DNA from: an uncultured Pelagibacteraceae bacterium
GTDB taxonomy: Bacteria; Pseudomonadota; Alphaproteobacteria; Pelagibacterales; Pelagibacteraceae
Length of the DNA: 64,000 nucleotides
Direction of reading: 5' to 3'
NCBI GenBank assembly: GCA_902598425.1
Contig: CACKBK010000001.1
Coordinates: 1 to 64,000, forward strand
The position numbers and the translations under genes were made by a program. This document shows, piece by piece, positions 31,559 through 43,589 of the stretch. The notes below the pieces were generated by a model, which worked only from the letters and a program-made list of their open reading frames with translations, did no database searches and had not been told where the DNA came from. Positions within the stretch are counted from its first letter, which is position 1, and each line of letters starts with the position of its first letter.

Positions 31559-32407
31559 TCATTTTTTTTGTATAATAGCTACTTCGTTAATTTTACCTTT
31601 ATAAATTTCAATGCTTTTAAAATTTTCTAAAAAATAATTTTTATCTTCATCTTTAATATATTTTGAGTCAAAATCTTGATTTGATTTAATCGCCAATAAA
31701 ATTTGCTTTAGATCAGGACGCTCATTTCCTAAATTCATATCTTTCCTTGTCTCTGGAAAATCAAGTTCCTCACACACAAAAATTCCATTGGGCAATACCT
31801 TTCTAAAAAGTAGGAATAAACTTATAATTTGATCTTTTAAAGTGTGCGAAGCATCTTCAATTATAATATTAAAGTTATCTTTGTTTTTAATTAAAATTTC
31901 ATTTATTGAACTCTCGCTTGAAGTATTAATGTAAAAATTTTTCAATCTAGATGATTTATATCTAAAAAGATCAGGACATATATCTCCTGAAAAGATTTTT
32001 GAGTTTTTAAAATAATAATAAAAAGCTCCCGCTGCATTTCCATAAAAAGATCCGAGTTCTAATACGTTTAAATTATCACCTCTAATTTTTTCAAAATACT
32101 TCTCATATATTTTTGAGTAACCATGAGCATCTATTCTTTTATTATTTCTCTTAAATGGTTGCATATACTGATTGATGTAATATTCCCCTTTATCACTGTT
32201 AAAATGTTCGAATAGGAAATCTAAATCTTTTTTAAATAATTCACTGTTTTTTTTTGAATGATAATCTAAATTTATTACTTTTGGTAAATATGGAATATTT
32301 ATTAAATACCTAAATGGTAAAATAATGAGAATATAAACTTTAAGAAATATGTTAGCTTTTTGCACTCTGTGTCTGTAGAAAATATTATAAAATGTTTTAA
32401 TCCTCAT
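31559..32407 (-). CDS. SAM-dependent methyltransferase-like protein
   Basis: NLNVLELGSFYGNAAGAFYYYFKNSKIFSGDICPDL...FNIIIEDASHTLKDQIISLFLLFRKVLPNGIFVCEEL. Confidence 0.75.
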   Translation of the reverse strand: MRIKTFYNIFYRHRVQKANIFLKVYILIILPFRYLINIPYLPKVINLDYHSKKNSELFKKDLDFLFEHFNSDKGEYYINQYMQPFKRNNKRIDAHGYSKIYEKYFEKIRGDNLNVLELGSFYGNAAGAFYYYFKNSKIFSGDICPDLFRYKSSRLKNFYINTSSESSINEILIKNKDNFNIIIEDASHTLKDQIISLFLLFRKVLPNGIFVCEELDFPETRKDMNLGNERPDLKQILLAIKSNQDFDSKYIKDEDKNYFLENFKSIEIYKGKINEVAIIQKK

Positions 32408-32409
32408 AT

Positions 32410-34215
32410 TTAATCTTTATTGATTTTTAAAACTCCTATGAAGGCTTCTTGAGGAATTTCAACTTTTCCAAATTGCTTAGATCTTGCTTTACCTTTTTTT
32501 TGTTTATCTAATAACTTCCGCTTTCGATCTCTTGCGCCTCCCCCATGAATTTTTGTTAAAACGTCTTTTTTGAAGCCTTTTATAGTTTCTCTAGCAATAA
32601 TTTTTCCACCTATTGCAGCTTGAATAGGTATCATAAAATTATGTCTAGGTATTAAATCCTTAAGCTTTTCACATACCTCTCTTCCGATAGTTTGTGCAAA
32701 GTCTTTGTGAACCATCATAGCTAAAGCATCTACTGGTTCCCCATTAACTAAAATTGATAACTTGACTAACTCACCCTCTCTATGTCCTATAATTTCATAA
32801 TCAAAGCTTGCATAGCCGCTTGTTATAGACTTCAGTCTATCATTAAAATCAAATACTACCTCATTAAGTGGTATCTCATAATTCAGGACAGCTCTATTAC
32901 CCGAGTAATTTAAATTTGTTTGAATTCCTCTTTTATTTTGACATATTTTTATTATTGGTCCTAAATACTGATCAGGTGTGATAATTGTGGCCTTAATCCA
33001 GGGCTCCTCAATATATTTTATTATAGTCGGATCAGGTAAATTAGATGGATTTTGTAGATCTAGAACTTTATCATTGTTTAGATGAACCTTATAAACAACT
33101 CCGGGAGTGGTTGTTAGTAAGTTGATATCAAATTCTCTTTCTAGCCTTTCTGTAATAATTTCAAGGTGAAGTAAACCTAAAAACCCACACCTAAAACCAA
33201 GTCCTAAAGCTGATGACGATTCTGGTTCGTAAGAAAAACTAGAGTCATTTAATTTTAATTTAGCCAATCCATCTTTTAATTTTTGATACTCAGAACTATC
33301 AACAGGAAAAAGTCCACAAAATACAACTGGCTTACTTGGTTTAAATCCAGGTAACGCCTCTTTTAATGGTTTATTAGCTTCACATATTGTATCCCCAACT
33401 TTTGTATCTGATAGATTTTTAATTCCAGTTATTATAAAACCTATTTCTCCTGAATTTAGTTCATCCATGTCTTTTGGTTTAGGGGTAAAAACACCAACCT
33501 TTTCAACAATATGTTCTTGGTTAGTAGACATCATTTTTATTTTCATATTTTTTTTAATTTTTCCGTCTATTACTCTTATTAAAATTACAACTCCGAGATA
33601 AGAGTCGTACCAACTATCAACAAGAAGACATTTTAAAATATCATTTTTATTACCTCTTGGAGGTGGTAAAGTTTGAATAATCTTCTCTAATATCTCATCA
33701 ATACCTTCGCCAGTTTTTCCAGAGCATGGTACTGAATTTGAGGTATCAATACCTATAACATCTTCGATTTGATTTTTTGTTTTTTCAATCTCTGAGGCTG
33801 GTAGATCTATTTTATTTAAAATTGGAATGATTTCATGATTTGTATCCATGGCCTGATATACATTTGCAAGAGTTTGAGCTTCAACGCCTTGAGTACTATC
33901 AACAATTAAAATTGATCCTTCACATGCATATAAAGATCTGCTTACTTCATAACTAAAATCTACGTGACCTGGAGTATCAATAATATTTAGTATGTAATCT
34001 TTGCCATCCTTTGATTTGTAGTTTAACTTTACAGTTTGTGCCTTGATAGTAATACCTCTTTCTCTTTCTATATCCATAGAATCTAGAACTTGAGCTTTCA
34101 TCTCTCTTTCTGTTAGGCCACCACATTTATGAATAATTCTATCAGCTATTGTAGATTTACCGTGATCTATATGTGCAATAATTGCAAAGTTTCTTATATT
34201 ATCAATTGTAGACAT
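32410..34215 (-). CDS. lepA: Elongation factor 4 (LepA)
   Basis: [68 protein letters not shown]. Start trimmed to MSTIDN. Confidence 0.97.
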   Translation of the reverse strand: MSTIDNIRNFAIIAHIDHGKSTIADRIIHKCGGLTEREMKAQVLDSMDIERERGITIKAQTVKLNYKSKDGKDYILNIIDTPGHVDFSYEVSRSLYACEGSILIVDSTQGVEAQTLANVYQAMDTNHEIIPILNKIDLPASEIEKTKNQIEDVIGIDTSNSVPCSGKTGEGIDEILEKIIQTLPPPRGNKNDILKCLLVDSWYDSYLGVVILIRVIDGKIKKNMKIKMMSTNQEHIVEKVGVFTPKPKDMDELNSGEIGFIITGIKNLSDTKVGDTICEANKPLKEALPGFKPSKPVVFCGLFPVDSSEYQKLKDGLAKLKLNDSSFSYEPESSSALGLGFRCGFLGLLHLEIITERLEREFDINLLTTTPGVVYKVHLNNDKVLDLQNPSNLPDPTIIKYIEEPWIKATIITPDQYLGPIIKICQNKRGIQTNLNYSGNRAVLNYEIPLNEVVFDFNDRLKSITSGYASFDYEIIGHREGELVKLSILVNGEPVDALAMMVHKDFAQTIGREVCEKLKDLIPRHNFMIPIQAAIGGKIIARETIKGFKKDVLTKIHGGGARDRKRKLLDKQKKGKARSKQFGKVEIPQEAFIGVLKINKD

Positions 34216-34216
34216 T

Positions 34217-36625
34217 TTAGGATCTAATTTTTGCGCCTGTCTTAGACTCAACAGTTGAAATAATCAAATTATTTATTTTTTCTAGATCTTTGTCATTCAA
34301 AGATTTTTGTAATGATTGAATTGTTACATTCAAAGCAATTGACTTTTTATTACTTGGAATATTTTCTCCTTCATATAAATCAAAAACCTTTACATTTTTA
34401 ATTAAGTTATTATCGATCTTATAAATAATCTTTACTAATTCTTGTACATTTAAATTTTTATCTATTATGAATGCGAAGTCTCTTTCAGACTTTTGAAAAT
34501 CCGAATATTCATATTTATTTTTTTGATCCTTAAGTTTATTTTTATGAAGCTCGATTCTATCTAAAAAAATCTCAAATAGTATTAATGCTTCAGTTTTGAC
34601 TTGTAATTTTTGATTAATATTTGGGTGAATTTCACCAAAAAAGGCAATTGGTTTATCTGATTTTGAGTCTTGATAAATGGCTCCAGATTTTCCTGGATGA
34701 TAGTAATTTGGTGCATTTGAGTTGATATGAAAATTTTTGTCATCTAACCCTGTCTCAATTAAAGTTTGAATCACATCTCTTTTAGCATCAAAAACATCAA
34801 CTTTTCTCTCTTTCTCAATCCAATTAAGTCTGGAAATCATCCCAGACTTAATTGCTGAAATAACTATTTCTTGTTGTCCTGGTTTTTTTCCACTAAAAAT
34901 TGGTCCAATCTCAAATAAAGAAATATCTTTTACATCTCGATCTAAATTTTTTTTTAAATAAAAAATTAAGTTTGAAAAAATTGAGCTTCTTAAAACATTT
35001 AAATCTGAGCTGATTGGATTTACTATTTTAACTTCAGGTTTTTCTTCTTTAAATAACTCATTTATTTTTGAGTCTGTAAATGACCACGTCACAGTTTCAT
35101 AATAACCCTTTGATGCAACTGATCTTTGCAAGAAATGGAATAGTTTTTGATGTGGATTTAACGTTTGTTTATTTCTGGTTTTTTCCGGTAATTCAGTTTT
35201 AATTCTATCGTATCCCTTAATTCTCACTATTTCCTCAACAATATCAATTGGTTGTAAAATATCTGGTCTCCAGGAAGGCACTTTTAGATTTAGTTCCTTT
35301 TTATTTTTTTTTACTAGAAAACCAAGATCTGATAAAATCTTAGTCATTTCCCTTACCTCAACTTTAAAACCGGTTGTATTATTAAATAAATCAATTGGAA
35401 ACTTAATAGCTTTGTGGTTTGATTTTTCCTTTTTTGTAATATTTATTTTACTAATTATTCCACCACATATATTTTGTATTAATTCGGCTGCCTTAATCAA
35501 CCCTTCTTCAATTGAATTTGGATCTATGCCTCTTTCAAATCTATATTTTGCATCTGTATCTAAATTTAAGATTTTTGAAGTAGATCTAATAGATTTTGGT
35601 TTAAAATATGCTGATTCTAAAAGAATATTCTTTGTATTTAGTTCTGTTCCTGACCTAACGCCTCCTATAATGCCACCTAAACCCAAAACGCCTGATGTAT
35701 CAGATATAACACACATATTATCACCAAGTACATATTTTTTATTATCTAGCGCTTCAAAGCTTTCTCCTTTTTTGGAATTTCTAACAATAATGCCTTTATT
35801 AATTTTATCTGCATCATAAGCATGAAGTGGCCTGTTAAGATCCATCATAACATAATTTGTTACATCCACCACTGCAGAGATTGGTTTTTGTCCTAATGAT
35901 AATATTTTTTCTTTCAACCATTTTGGACTTTCGGTATTTTTTATTCCTTTGATGAGTAAACTACCAAACTTTGTACATCCTTGATTTTTATCATTAGTTA
36001 TTTTGACTTTTATTTTGTTTAAGCCTGAAAGATTTATTTTACTTTTATTTTTGTTTTTTAATTTGCCGGCCCCAGCTGCTGCCAGATCTCTTGCAATTCC
36101 TCTAACACCAAGGCAATCTGCTCTATTTGGTGTAATTGAAAGATCTACAACTTTTTGATTTTTGTTAACGAAATATTTTTTTCCAACTTGTTTGCTGTAC
36201 TTTTTAGGGGAAAGATTAATAATTCCCTCGCTTTCATTTGATAATTTTAGTTCTGATTCTGAGCAAAGCATACCATAGGATGTTACACCTCTGATTTTGC
36301 TAACAGAGAGCTTTGTTTGACTTTTAGGAATAATTGTCCCGGGAGGAGCATAAACAGTTAAAAGATCGTTTTTGGCATTTGGAGCTCCACACACAACTTT
36401 CACTTTTTCGTTTTGTCCAATATCTACATCGCATAACTTAAGTCTATCTGCATTAGGATGTTTTTCTGCCTTGATGATTTTGGCAACTATAAATTTATCT
36501 AATTCAGAGGGTTGACTTTCAAAACTTTCAACCTCCAACCCTATACTCGTTAATTTTTCGATAATTTTTTGATCGTCGATTTTTGTATCTAAATGTTCTT
36601 TAAGCCAATTAATTGTAAATTTCAT
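34217..36625 (-). CDS. pheT: Phenylalanyl-tRNA synthetase beta subunit
   Basis: [13 protein letters not shown], tRNA-binding domain, [11 protein letters not shown]-terminal FDX-ACB. Confidence 0.97.
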   Translation of the reverse strand: MKFTINWLKEHLDTKIDDQKIIEKLTSIGLEVESFESQPSELDKFIVAKIIKAEKHPNADRLKLCDVDIGQNEKVKVVCGAPNAKNDLLTVYAPPGTIIPKSQTKLSVSKIRGVTSYGMLCSESELKLSNESEGIINLSPKKYSKQVGKKYFVNKNQKVVDLSITPNRADCLGVRGIARDLAAAGAGKLKNKNKSKINLSGLNKIKVKITNDKNQGCTKFGSLLIKGIKNTESPKWLKEKILSLGQKPISAVVDVTNYVMMDLNRPLHAYDADKINKGIIVRNSKKGESFEALDNKKYVLGDNMCVISDTSGVLGLGGIIGGVRSGTELNTKNILLESAYFKPKSIRSTSKILNLDTDAKYRFERGIDPNSIEEGLIKAAELIQNICGGIISKINITKKEKSNHKAIKFPIDLFNNTTGFKVEVREMTKILSDLGFLVKKNKKELNLKVPSWRPDILQPIDIVEEIVRIKGYDRIKTELPEKTRNKQTLNPHQKLFHFLQRSVASKGYYETVTWSFTDSKINELFKEEKPEVKIVNPISSDLNVLRSSIFSNLIFYLKKNLDRDVKDISLFEIGPIFSGKKPGQQEIVISAIKSGMISRLNWIEKERKVDVFDAKRDVIQTLIETGLDDKNFHINSNAPNYYHPGKSGAIYQDSKSDKPIAFFGEIHPNINQKLQVKTEALILFEIFLDRIELHKNKLKDQKNKYEYSDFQKSERDFAFIIDKNLNVQELVKIIYKIDNNLIKNVKVFDLYEGENIPSNKKSIALNVTIQSLQKSLNDKDLEKINNLIISTVESKTGAKIRS

Positions 36626-37689
36626 CTACTAAGGCCTCTGTAATTTGAGGGAACGTCTAAAGGATCAAATCCAAAGTGATTTAACCATCTGTAATCAGTT
36701 TCAAAAAAAGCTCTTAAGTCATTAATGCCATATTTTAGCATTGCAAGCCTATCAATCCCCATACCAAAAGCATAACCTTGGAACTTTTGTGGATCTACTT
36801 TCACATTTTTTAAAACATTTGGATGCACCATTCCACATCCAAGAATCTCTAACCATTTGTCACCTTCTCCAATTATTATTTTCCCATCTTTTAATCTATA
36901 ACCAATATCAACTTCGGCCGAAGGTTCGGTAAAAGGAAAGTGGCTTGGTCTAAACCTCATTTTAATTTTATCTATTTCAAAAAATTCTTTAATAAAATAT
37001 TTTAAACATCCCTTTAGGTGCCCCATATTTATATTTTTATCTATATGAAGACCCTCTACCTGATGAAACATAGGTGCATGGGTTTGATCACTGTCAGATC
37101 TATAAGTTCTTCCAGGAGCAATAATCTTAAAAGGTGGTTTTCCTCCTAACATAGTTCGCACTTGGACTGGTGAAGTATGAGTTCTTAATAAATATTCTTT
37201 ATTATGATCTAGATAAAAAGTATCATGCATATCTCTTGCCGGATGATTATCCGGTGTATTAAGTGCTGTGAAATTATTATATTCATTTTCAACATCGGGT
37301 CCTTCTGCAACACTAAAACCTATTTCAGAAAATATAGAGGATATTTCATCAATTACTTGAGATACGGGATGTATTTTTCCTCTTTTAAAACTTCTTTCTG
37401 GCAAAGTAACATCTACTTTTTCGTTTTGAAGTTTTAGATTAATTTCTTTTATTTCAATATCTTTAATTTTTTTCTCAATAATTCCCTGAAGTTCATCTTT
37501 AATTGCATTAAGATCAGATGCAAACTTTTTTCTACTATCTGGTGACAGAGAACCCATTTTTTTAAACTCATTTGAAATTTTTCCAGTTTTGCCAAATAGT
37601 TCCGACTTTATTTGATTTATATTATTTAAATCTAAGTCACCTTTTAATTTTAAAAGATATTCCTCTTTAATTTTTATAATATCAGACAT
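36622..37689 (-). CDS. pheS: Phenylalanyl-tRNA synthetase alpha subunit
   Basis: [67 protein letters not shown]. Confidence 0.97.
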   Translation of the reverse strand: MSDIIKIKEEYLLKLKGDLDLNNINQIKSELFGKTGKISNEFKKMGSLSPDSRKKFASDLNAIKDELQGIIEKKIKDIEIKEINLKLQNEKVDVTLPERSFKRGKIHPVSQVIDEISSIFSEIGFSVAEGPDVENEYNNFTALNTPDNHPARDMHDTFYLDHNKEYLLRTHTSPVQVRTMLGGKPPFKIIAPGRTYRSDSDQTHAPMFHQVEGLHIDKNINMGHLKGCLKYFIKEFFEIDKIKMRFRPSHFPFTEPSAEVDIGYRLKDGKIIIGEGDKWLEILGCGMVHPNVLKNVKVDPQKFQGYAFGMGIDRLAMLKYGINDLRAFFETDYRWLNHFGFDPLDVPSNYRGLSR

Positions 37690-37732
37690 TTCAGTAGAAT
37701 ATTTCTTAACTTGGGAAAAACAATAAAGAAAA

Positions 37733-38089
37733 TTAGTTTAAAGCGGCTTGAGCCTTTTTAATTATTGTTTTAAATGCCTCTGGGTTATCATATGCTATTT
37801 CTGCTAGAATTTTCCTATCTAATTTAATACCAGACTTATTTAAACCATGAATAAATTTTGAATATGTCAATCCCTCAGCTCTTACGCCTGCATTTATTCT
37901 TTGTATCCATAATGATTTAAATTCTCTTTTTTTATTTCTTCGATCTCTGTAAGCATACTGCATGGATTTCTCCATAGCTTGTCTAGCAACTCTAATAGTA
38001 TTTTTTCGTCTTCCCCATTGGCCTTTTACAGCTTTAAGGACTTTTTTGTGTTTTGCTCTACTCGTTACACCTCTTTTTACTCGGGCCAT
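37733..38089 (-). CDS. rplT: Ribosomal protein bL20
   Basis: [68 protein letters not shown]. Confidence 0.98.
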   Translation of the reverse strand: MARVKRGVTSRAKHKKVLKAVKGQWGRRKNTIRVARQAMEKSMQYAYRDRRNKKREFKSLWIQRINAGVRAEGLTYSKFIHGLNKSGIKLDRKILAEIAYDNPEAFKTIIKKAQAALN

Positions 38090-38090
38090 A

Positions 38091-38297
38091 TTATCCTCTT
38101 AAGCTGTAAGGCATGTAAGATTTTACAATTTTTCCATCTTGTTTAGACATTGTTGTTGTGCCTCTTTGCTTTCTTATCTGTGAATTAGTTCTTTTTATCA
38201 TTCCATGCCTCTTTCCTGCCTGAGCCATAATCACTTTACCCTTTGCAGAAATTTTGAACCTTTTTTTTGCTGAACTTTTTGTTTTCAATTTTGGCAT
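38091..38297 (-). CDS. rpmI: Ribosomal protein bL35
   Basis: [54 protein letters not shown]. Confidence 0.97.
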   Translation of the reverse strand: MPKLKTKSSAKKRFKISAKGKVIMAQAGKRHGMIKRTNSQIRKQRGTTTMSKQDGKIVKSYMPYSLRG

Positions 38298-38350
38298 GGG
38301 CGAACTTATACAAATATAATTTTAGATTTACAACCCTAATTTAGTGCTTA

Positions 38351-38893
38351 CTACAAAGGCTGAATTACCATTATCATTTGTTTTCCGTCAAACTTTGGAT
38401 GAAGTTCTATTTTCCCAATTGAAGACATGTCGGCTTTGATTTTTTCCATTAATTCGTTGCCGAGATGTGTATGCTGTAATTCTCTTCCTTTAAATCGAAT
38501 TGTAAACTTTACTTTATCTCCTTTTGACAAGAATTTTTGAGCATTTTTTATTTTAAAAGTGTAGTCATGCACTTCTGTTACAGGTCTAAGTTTAATCTCT
38601 TTTAAGTCTATTTTCTTTTGTTTCTTTTTAGCTTTATTGGCTTTTTTTTGAGCATCATATTTATATTTTCCCATGTCCATTATTTTACAGACTGGTGGCT
38701 TTGCATTCGGTGAAATTTCTATTAAATCTAATCACTCATTTTTTGCCATAGATATTGCTTGAGTAGTATTTAATACACCCAGGTTTTCTCCATCACTTGA
38801 AATAACCTGAACCTCAGGTGAGTAAATTCTATTATTAGATCTCGGACCTCTATCTTTAGTTCTTCTCTGAAAGTAATTTTTTTGATCTGCCAC
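38351..38893 (-). CDS. infC: Translation initiation factor IF-3, interrupted by one in-frame TGA (38732-38734)
   Basis: From GTG 38893: [91 protein letters not shown]...; the downstream part is the ORF 38351..38680; same frame throughout. Confidence 0.9.
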
Positions 38894-40810
38894 TTAGTTC
38901 GAAGGTGCTTGACTTAAAGCAGTATATTGTTCTAAAAATTTATCTAGCTTCATATTTTCTTGTTTATTATTATCTAACTTTCTAATAGTTACACTATTGC
39001 TGTCAACTTCTTTTTTACCACAAATTAATAGAACTGGTATCTTGGAAATTGAATGTTCCCTTATTTTGTAATTTAAATTATGGTTTTTTAAATCTACTAT
39101 ACAATTTATACCCTTATCATTTATCTCATTAGAAACTTTTTTAGCATAGTCATCAAAATCATCTGATACTGGTATTACAACAACTTGCAAAGGGCTAATC
39201 CAAAAAGGTAACTTGCCGGCGTAATTTTCAATTAGAATTCCAATAAATCTCTCTAGCGATCCAAATAATGCTCTATGAAGCATTACTGGAACTTTTTTGG
39301 ATCCATCTTTATCAACATAAGATGCACCTAATCTTTCTGGTAAATTGAGGTCTACTTGCAATGTTCCACATTGCCAATCTCTTCCAATTGCATCTCTTAA
39401 TACAAATTCAATTTTTGGACCATAAAAAGCTCCTTCACCTTTATTGATACTGTACTCTAATTTCGTAGCTTTAACTGCTTCTAGCAGAGCAGCCTCAGAC
39501 TTATCCCAAACTTTATCATCACCAACTCTAACTTCGGGTCTGTCTGAATATTTCAATATTACATCACTAAACCCTAAATTTTTGTAAATATCTAAAATTA
39601 GATTTGTAACGCTTAAAGACTCGCTTGTGATTTGATCTTCGGTACAAAAAATATGTGCATCATCTTGAGTGAAAGCTCTTACTCTCATTAAACCATGTAA
39701 TGCTCCAGATGGCTCGTACCTATGTACCTTTCCAAACTCAGACATTTTTAAAGGAAGGTCTCTATAACTTTTTAAACCTTGATTAAAAACTTGAACACAA
39801 CCAGGACAATTCATTGGTTTGATGGCAAATATTTTCTCATCAGGAGTGGTTGAAGTATACATATGTTCGCCAAACTTTTCCCAGTGGCCTGATTTTTCCC
39901 ATAAGCTTCTGTCTAAAATTTCGGGTGTATTTATTTCTTTATAGCCAGCCTTTTTTTGTCTTAGTCTCATATAATCAATTAATTTTTGAAAAAGACTCCA
40001 TCCTCTCTCATGCCAAAATACAGATCCTGGACTTTCTTCTCTAAAGTGAAAAAGATCCATTTCTTTTCCAAGTTTTCTGTGGTCTCTTTTTTCTGCCTCC
40101 TCAATTCTTTTAAGATAATCATCTAATTCCTTTTGCGATGGCCATGCTGTTCCATAAATTCTCTGTAACATTTCATTGTTTGAATCACCTCTCCAATATG
40201 CTCCTGATACTTTCATTAATTTAAAGTGCTTTCCGATTTTTCCAGTTGAGGATAAATGAGGACCTCTACATAAATCATGCCATTTACCATGAAAATATAA
40301 AGAGATCTCTTCTCCCTCTGGAATACTCTCTATAATTTCAGATTTATAGATCTCCCCCCTTTTTTTAAAGTGATCTGCAGCTTTGTTTCTTTCCCAAACT
40401 TCTCTCCTTGTTTCCTCATCTCTATCTACAATTTCTCTCATTCTTTTTTCAATTTTATCTAAATCGTCCTGAGTAAAGGGCTCTTTTCGTGCAAAATCAT
40501 AATAAAAACCGTTATCAATAACTGGTCCTATGGTTACTTGAGTTCCAGGGAATATCTCTTGGACTGCCATCGCAAGTATGTGAGCCGTATCATGTCTAAT
40601 CGTATCAACTCCCTCACGGTCTTTAGATGTGAATATTTTAACTGTAGAATCTTTTTCAATATTAAAAGAGAGATCTTTTTGCTCTCCATCAACACTCATT
40701 ATAAGTGCATTTTTTGAAAGTGATTTACTTATTTTATTACATATATCTAAACCATTTACTGGCTTATCAAATTTTATTTGTTTTCCATCTGGCAAAGTAA
40801 TATTTGGCAT
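38894..40810 (-). CDS. thrS: Threonyl-tRNA synthetase
   Basis: TGS domain, HDTAHILAMAVQEIFPGTQVTIGPVIDNGFYYDF, KPMNCPGCVQVF, MLHRALFGSLERFIGILIENYAGKLPFW. Confidence 0.97.
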   Translation of the reverse strand: MPNITLPDGKQIKFDKPVNGLDICNKISKSLSKNALIMSVDGEQKDLSFNIEKDSTVKIFTSKDREGVDTIRHDTAHILAMAVQEIFPGTQVTIGPVIDNGFYYDFARKEPFTQDDLDKIEKRMREIVDRDEETRREVWERNKAADHFKKRGEIYKSEIIESIPEGEEISLYFHGKWHDLCRGPHLSSTGKIGKHFKLMKVSGAYWRGDSNNEMLQRIYGTAWPSQKELDDYLKRIEEAEKRDHRKLGKEMDLFHFREESPGSVFWHERGWSLFQKLIDYMRLRQKKAGYKEINTPEILDRSLWEKSGHWEKFGEHMYTSTTPDEKIFAIKPMNCPGCVQVFNQGLKSYRDLPLKMSEFGKVHRYEPSGALHGLMRVRAFTQDDAHIFCTEDQITSESLSVTNLILDIYKNLGFSDVILKYSDRPEVRVGDDKVWDKSEAALLEAVKATKLEYSINKGEGAFYGPKIEFVLRDAIGRDWQCGTLQVDLNLPERLGASYVDKDGSKKVPVMLHRALFGSLERFIGILIENYAGKLPFWISPLQVVVIPVSDDFDDYAKKVSNEINDKGINCIVDLKNHNLNYKIREHSISKIPVLLICGKKEVDSNSVTIRKLDNNKQENMKLDKFLEQYTALSQAPSN

Positions 40811-41964
40811 TAGTTTACTAATTTTTTATATTCTGAATAAGTATTTAAACACATTTTTTCAATATTAAATCTATTTATAACGTTTTTTCTTCCTTCTCTA
40901 CCCATTAAATCTAAAGTTAAACTATCTAATTTTATAATTTCGTTAAGTTTGTCGCATAAAGATTTAGGATTTCCACTTTCAAATAAAAGGCCAGTTTTAT
41001 TATCAATTACAGTTTCTTTTGACCCTCCAATGTTACTAGCAATAATAGGTTTTTTCATTGCTTGGGCCTCTACAGAAACTCTGCCAAAAGCTTCGGGTTC
41101 TATAGATGATGATACAATTACATCAGAAATATAATAAGCAACTGGCATCACGTTACAATTATCAACAAATTTAATATTTTGTGTAAGGTTAAATTGCTCG
41201 ACAAGTCTCTCAAGTTTTTTTCTGAAAACGGTCCTACCTTGATCATCACCAAGAATTACAGCAACAAAATCTAATTCAGGGTTACTTTGTTTAAAAAAAT
41301 TTATTGCCTCTATGAACATTTCTTGTCCTTTCCAAGCGGTTAATCTTCCAGGAAGTAGTATAATTTTCTTATTATCCTCGATTTTCCAAGTGGCTTTGAG
41401 TTTATCTATGTCTTTTTTTTTAATTGCGTCAGAGTCAAAATATTCAGTATTAATTCCTCTAAAGATAACTAAAAACTTTTTTTTTGAATTTAAAAATTTT
41501 TGATAATTTTCCGAAATGTGAGAAAAGATAAAATTTGAACCTGCAATTAATACATCCGACTTGACCATTATTGAGTTATAAAACTTTTTTATTGAATTTT
41601 TAAAATTGTAAGTACCATGGAATGTTGTAACAAATTTTCGTCTTGTAATTTTTGTTGCTATATAACATGACCATGCTGGTGCCCTGCTTCTAGCGTGAAC
41701 AATGGAAATATTTAAAAATAAAATCAAAAGAGTTAAGGCAATACTATTAATGATAATTATTAAAGGATTTTTACTTTGGACAGGTAGTTTTATTAGCTTC
41801 ACTTTCTTTTTATCAATGTATTTAATGAGCTCACCACCACTAGTTACTATATAAGACTTACAATCCTGTTCATGCAAATAGTGTGCTAAATCATAACATC
41901 CTGTTTCTGCTCCTCCATAGCCTAACCTTGGTATAACTTGTAAGACTTTTAATTTTGATGCCAT
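40810..41964 (-). CDS. Glycosyltransferase family 4
   Basis: KVLQVIPRLGYGGAETGCYDLA...LLPGRLTAWKGQEMFIEA...SSSIEPEAFGRVSVEAQAMKKPIIASNIGGSKE. Confidence 0.9.
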   Translation of the reverse strand: MASKLKVLQVIPRLGYGGAETGCYDLAHYLHEQDCKSYIVTSGGELIKYIDKKKVKLIKLPVQSKNPLIIIINSIALTLLILFLNISIVHARSRAPAWSCYIATKITRRKFVTTFHGTYNFKNSIKKFYNSIMVKSDVLIAGSNFIFSHISENYQKFLNSKKKFLVIFRGINTEYFDSDAIKKKDIDKLKATWKIEDNKKIILLPGRLTAWKGQEMFIEAINFFKQSNPELDFVAVILGDDQGRTVFRKKLERLVEQFNLTQNIKFVDNCNVMPVAYYISDVIVSSSIEPEAFGRVSVEAQAMKKPIIASNIGGSKETVIDNKTGLLFESGNPKSLCDKLNEIIKLDSLTLDLMGREGRKNVINRFNIEKMCLNTYSEYKKLVN

Positions 41965-42007
41965 TGAATTAAAATATACATTATCAATTGATGTAAATAA
42001 ACTTTAT

Positions 42008-42763
42008 ATGATTAAATACAAATACTTACGATTGAATAAATATAAAAAGTTAAGATATTTATCAATAAACAATCAATCAAAAATTTGTATTGTTTTTCTT
42101 CATGGTTTTATGTCTGACCTTGAGGGTAAAAAACCAAAGAGTCTATTGAAATTCTGTAAAACGAATAAATTAGGTTTTGTAGCTCTTGAATACTCTGGAC
42201 ACGGCAAGTCCTCAGGAAAATTTACAAAAGGCAATATAAGTACTTGGTCTAATGATACCAAAAAAATAATTAAAAAATTTGTAAAAAAAAGAAAAGTTAT
42301 TTTGATTGGATCAAGTATGGGATCTTGGATAGGACTGAAACAATTCAAATATTTTTCAAATCAAATAATCGGTTTTATTGGAATAGGATCTGCTCCAGAA
42401 TTTTTAGAACTTTTAATGTGGAAAAAATTTTCAAAAAAAATAAAAACTGAAATTAAAACAAAAAAAATTTATTATTTAAAAAGTGAAAATTATGAGTATC
42501 CAATTACTTATCAAATAATACGAGATGGTAAAAAAAATAAGGTCTTAAACAAAAAGATTTTATCAAAAATTAAAGTGACAATGATACATGGCAGCAAAGA
42601 TGAAGTAGTTCCAACCGTTTATTCCAAAAAAGTATTAAAACTCTTTCCTAATGCTAGAAAAAAACTAGTTATTATTAAAAATGGCGATCATAGTTTATCG
42701 GACAAGAAAAACCTAAAAAAAATAATTAATGAATTAAAAATTATTATCTTTAATAAATTTTAA
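42008..42763 (+). CDS. Alpha/beta hydrolase
   Basis: FLHGFMSDLEGKKP, LEYSGHGKSSG, LIGSSMGSWIGL nucleophile elbow, HGSKDEVVP, NGDHSLSD. Confidence 0.88.
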   Translation: MIKYKYLRLNKYKKLRYLSINNQSKICIVFLHGFMSDLEGKKPKSLLKFCKTNKLGFVALEYSGHGKSSGKFTKGNISTWSNDTKKIIKKFVKKRKVILIGSSMGSWIGLKQFKYFSNQIIGFIGIGSAPEFLELLMWKKFSKKIKTEIKTKKIYYLKSENYEYPITYQIIRDGKKNKVLNKKILSKIKVTMIHGSKDEVVPTVYSKKVLKLFPNARKKLVIIKNGDHSLSDKKNLKKIINELKIIIFNKF

Positions 42764-43588
42764 TCCTTCAACAAAAGAAGGAAATTTAAGCTTATATTTA
42801 AAGAATTTTTTCATTTTATCATTATTAACTTTTTTTGAATCTCTATAAAAATTTTTAAGCATTCCGTCTTGCAGTTTGTCTAGTGTGATTTTTTCAGGAA
42901 TTTTAATTTTTAATAGCTCAGCTGCAAAAGTAGTAATTTCCTCAGTGGATGCAGGTCTATCATCAGATATATTAAAAATTTCACCTCCCTTAAAGTTTAC
43001 CATCGACTCAACCAAAATATTTGTAATATCGTCTAGGTGTATTCTTGAAAAAAAATGATTTTTTTTATCAATTATTTTTGCACTTCCATTTTTAAGTCTT
43101 TTCAAAATATTATTAGAGTTCGAATAGATGCCAGAAAGTCTAAAAATTTGAATAGGAAGATTTGACTCCTTATATATTGAAAACCACTTTTTCTCAGCAG
43201 CCAATCGACTTATTCCATTTTCAGAAGTTGGTTTCGTTAAACTTTTTTCATTTACCCACTCCCCATTGTGGTCTCCATAAACACTTGTTGCAGATAAATA
43301 TGTAATCCACTTGGCTTTAATTTTTTTTAATTCACTTTTAAAGTGTTTAAAAACTATATCTTCTCCATTAATTGGAGGAATTGATATTAAAATGAAATCT
43401 GCTTCATGTATTTTTTCAACTATTTTTGAGTCAAAGTGGTTTTCATTTAATTCAAAAATATTATGAGTATTATTTATGTTTTTTGGTGACCTGGAAGTGT
43501 AACTAAGATTTATTTTATTTTTTTTAGAAAGTTTATTTATAAAATTTCCTGCAACTTGTCCGTAGCCGAAGCAAAAAATATTTACCAC
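42734..43588 (-). CDS. NAD(P)-dependent epimerase/SDR-family protein
   Basis: IFCFGYGQVAGNFINKL, TYLSATSVYGDHNGEWVNE, FRLSGIYS, FNISDDRPAST. Confidence 0.82.
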   Translation of the reverse strand: MVNIFCFGYGQVAGNFINKLSKKNKINLSYTSRSPKNINNTHNIFELNENHFDSKIVEKIHEADFILISIPPINGEDIVFKHFKSELKKIKAKWITYLSATSVYGDHNGEWVNEKSLTKPTSENGISRLAAEKKWFSIYKESNLPIQIFRLSGIYSNSNNILKRLKNGSAKIIDKKNHFFSRIHLDDITNILVESMVNFKGGEIFNISDDRPASTEEITTFAAELLKIKIPEKITLDKLQDGMLKNFYRDSKKVNNDKMKKFFKYKLKFPSFVEGLKFIKDNNF

Positions 43589-43589
43589 T

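Noticed and set aside
38732-38734. infC TGA as selenocysteine or as Trp under genetic code 4
   Set aside because: Homologues carry Gly, not Cys, here; TGA terminates other genes in the window (dapE at 16370-16372, HDAC at 17290-17292) and Trp is encoded by TGG throughout.
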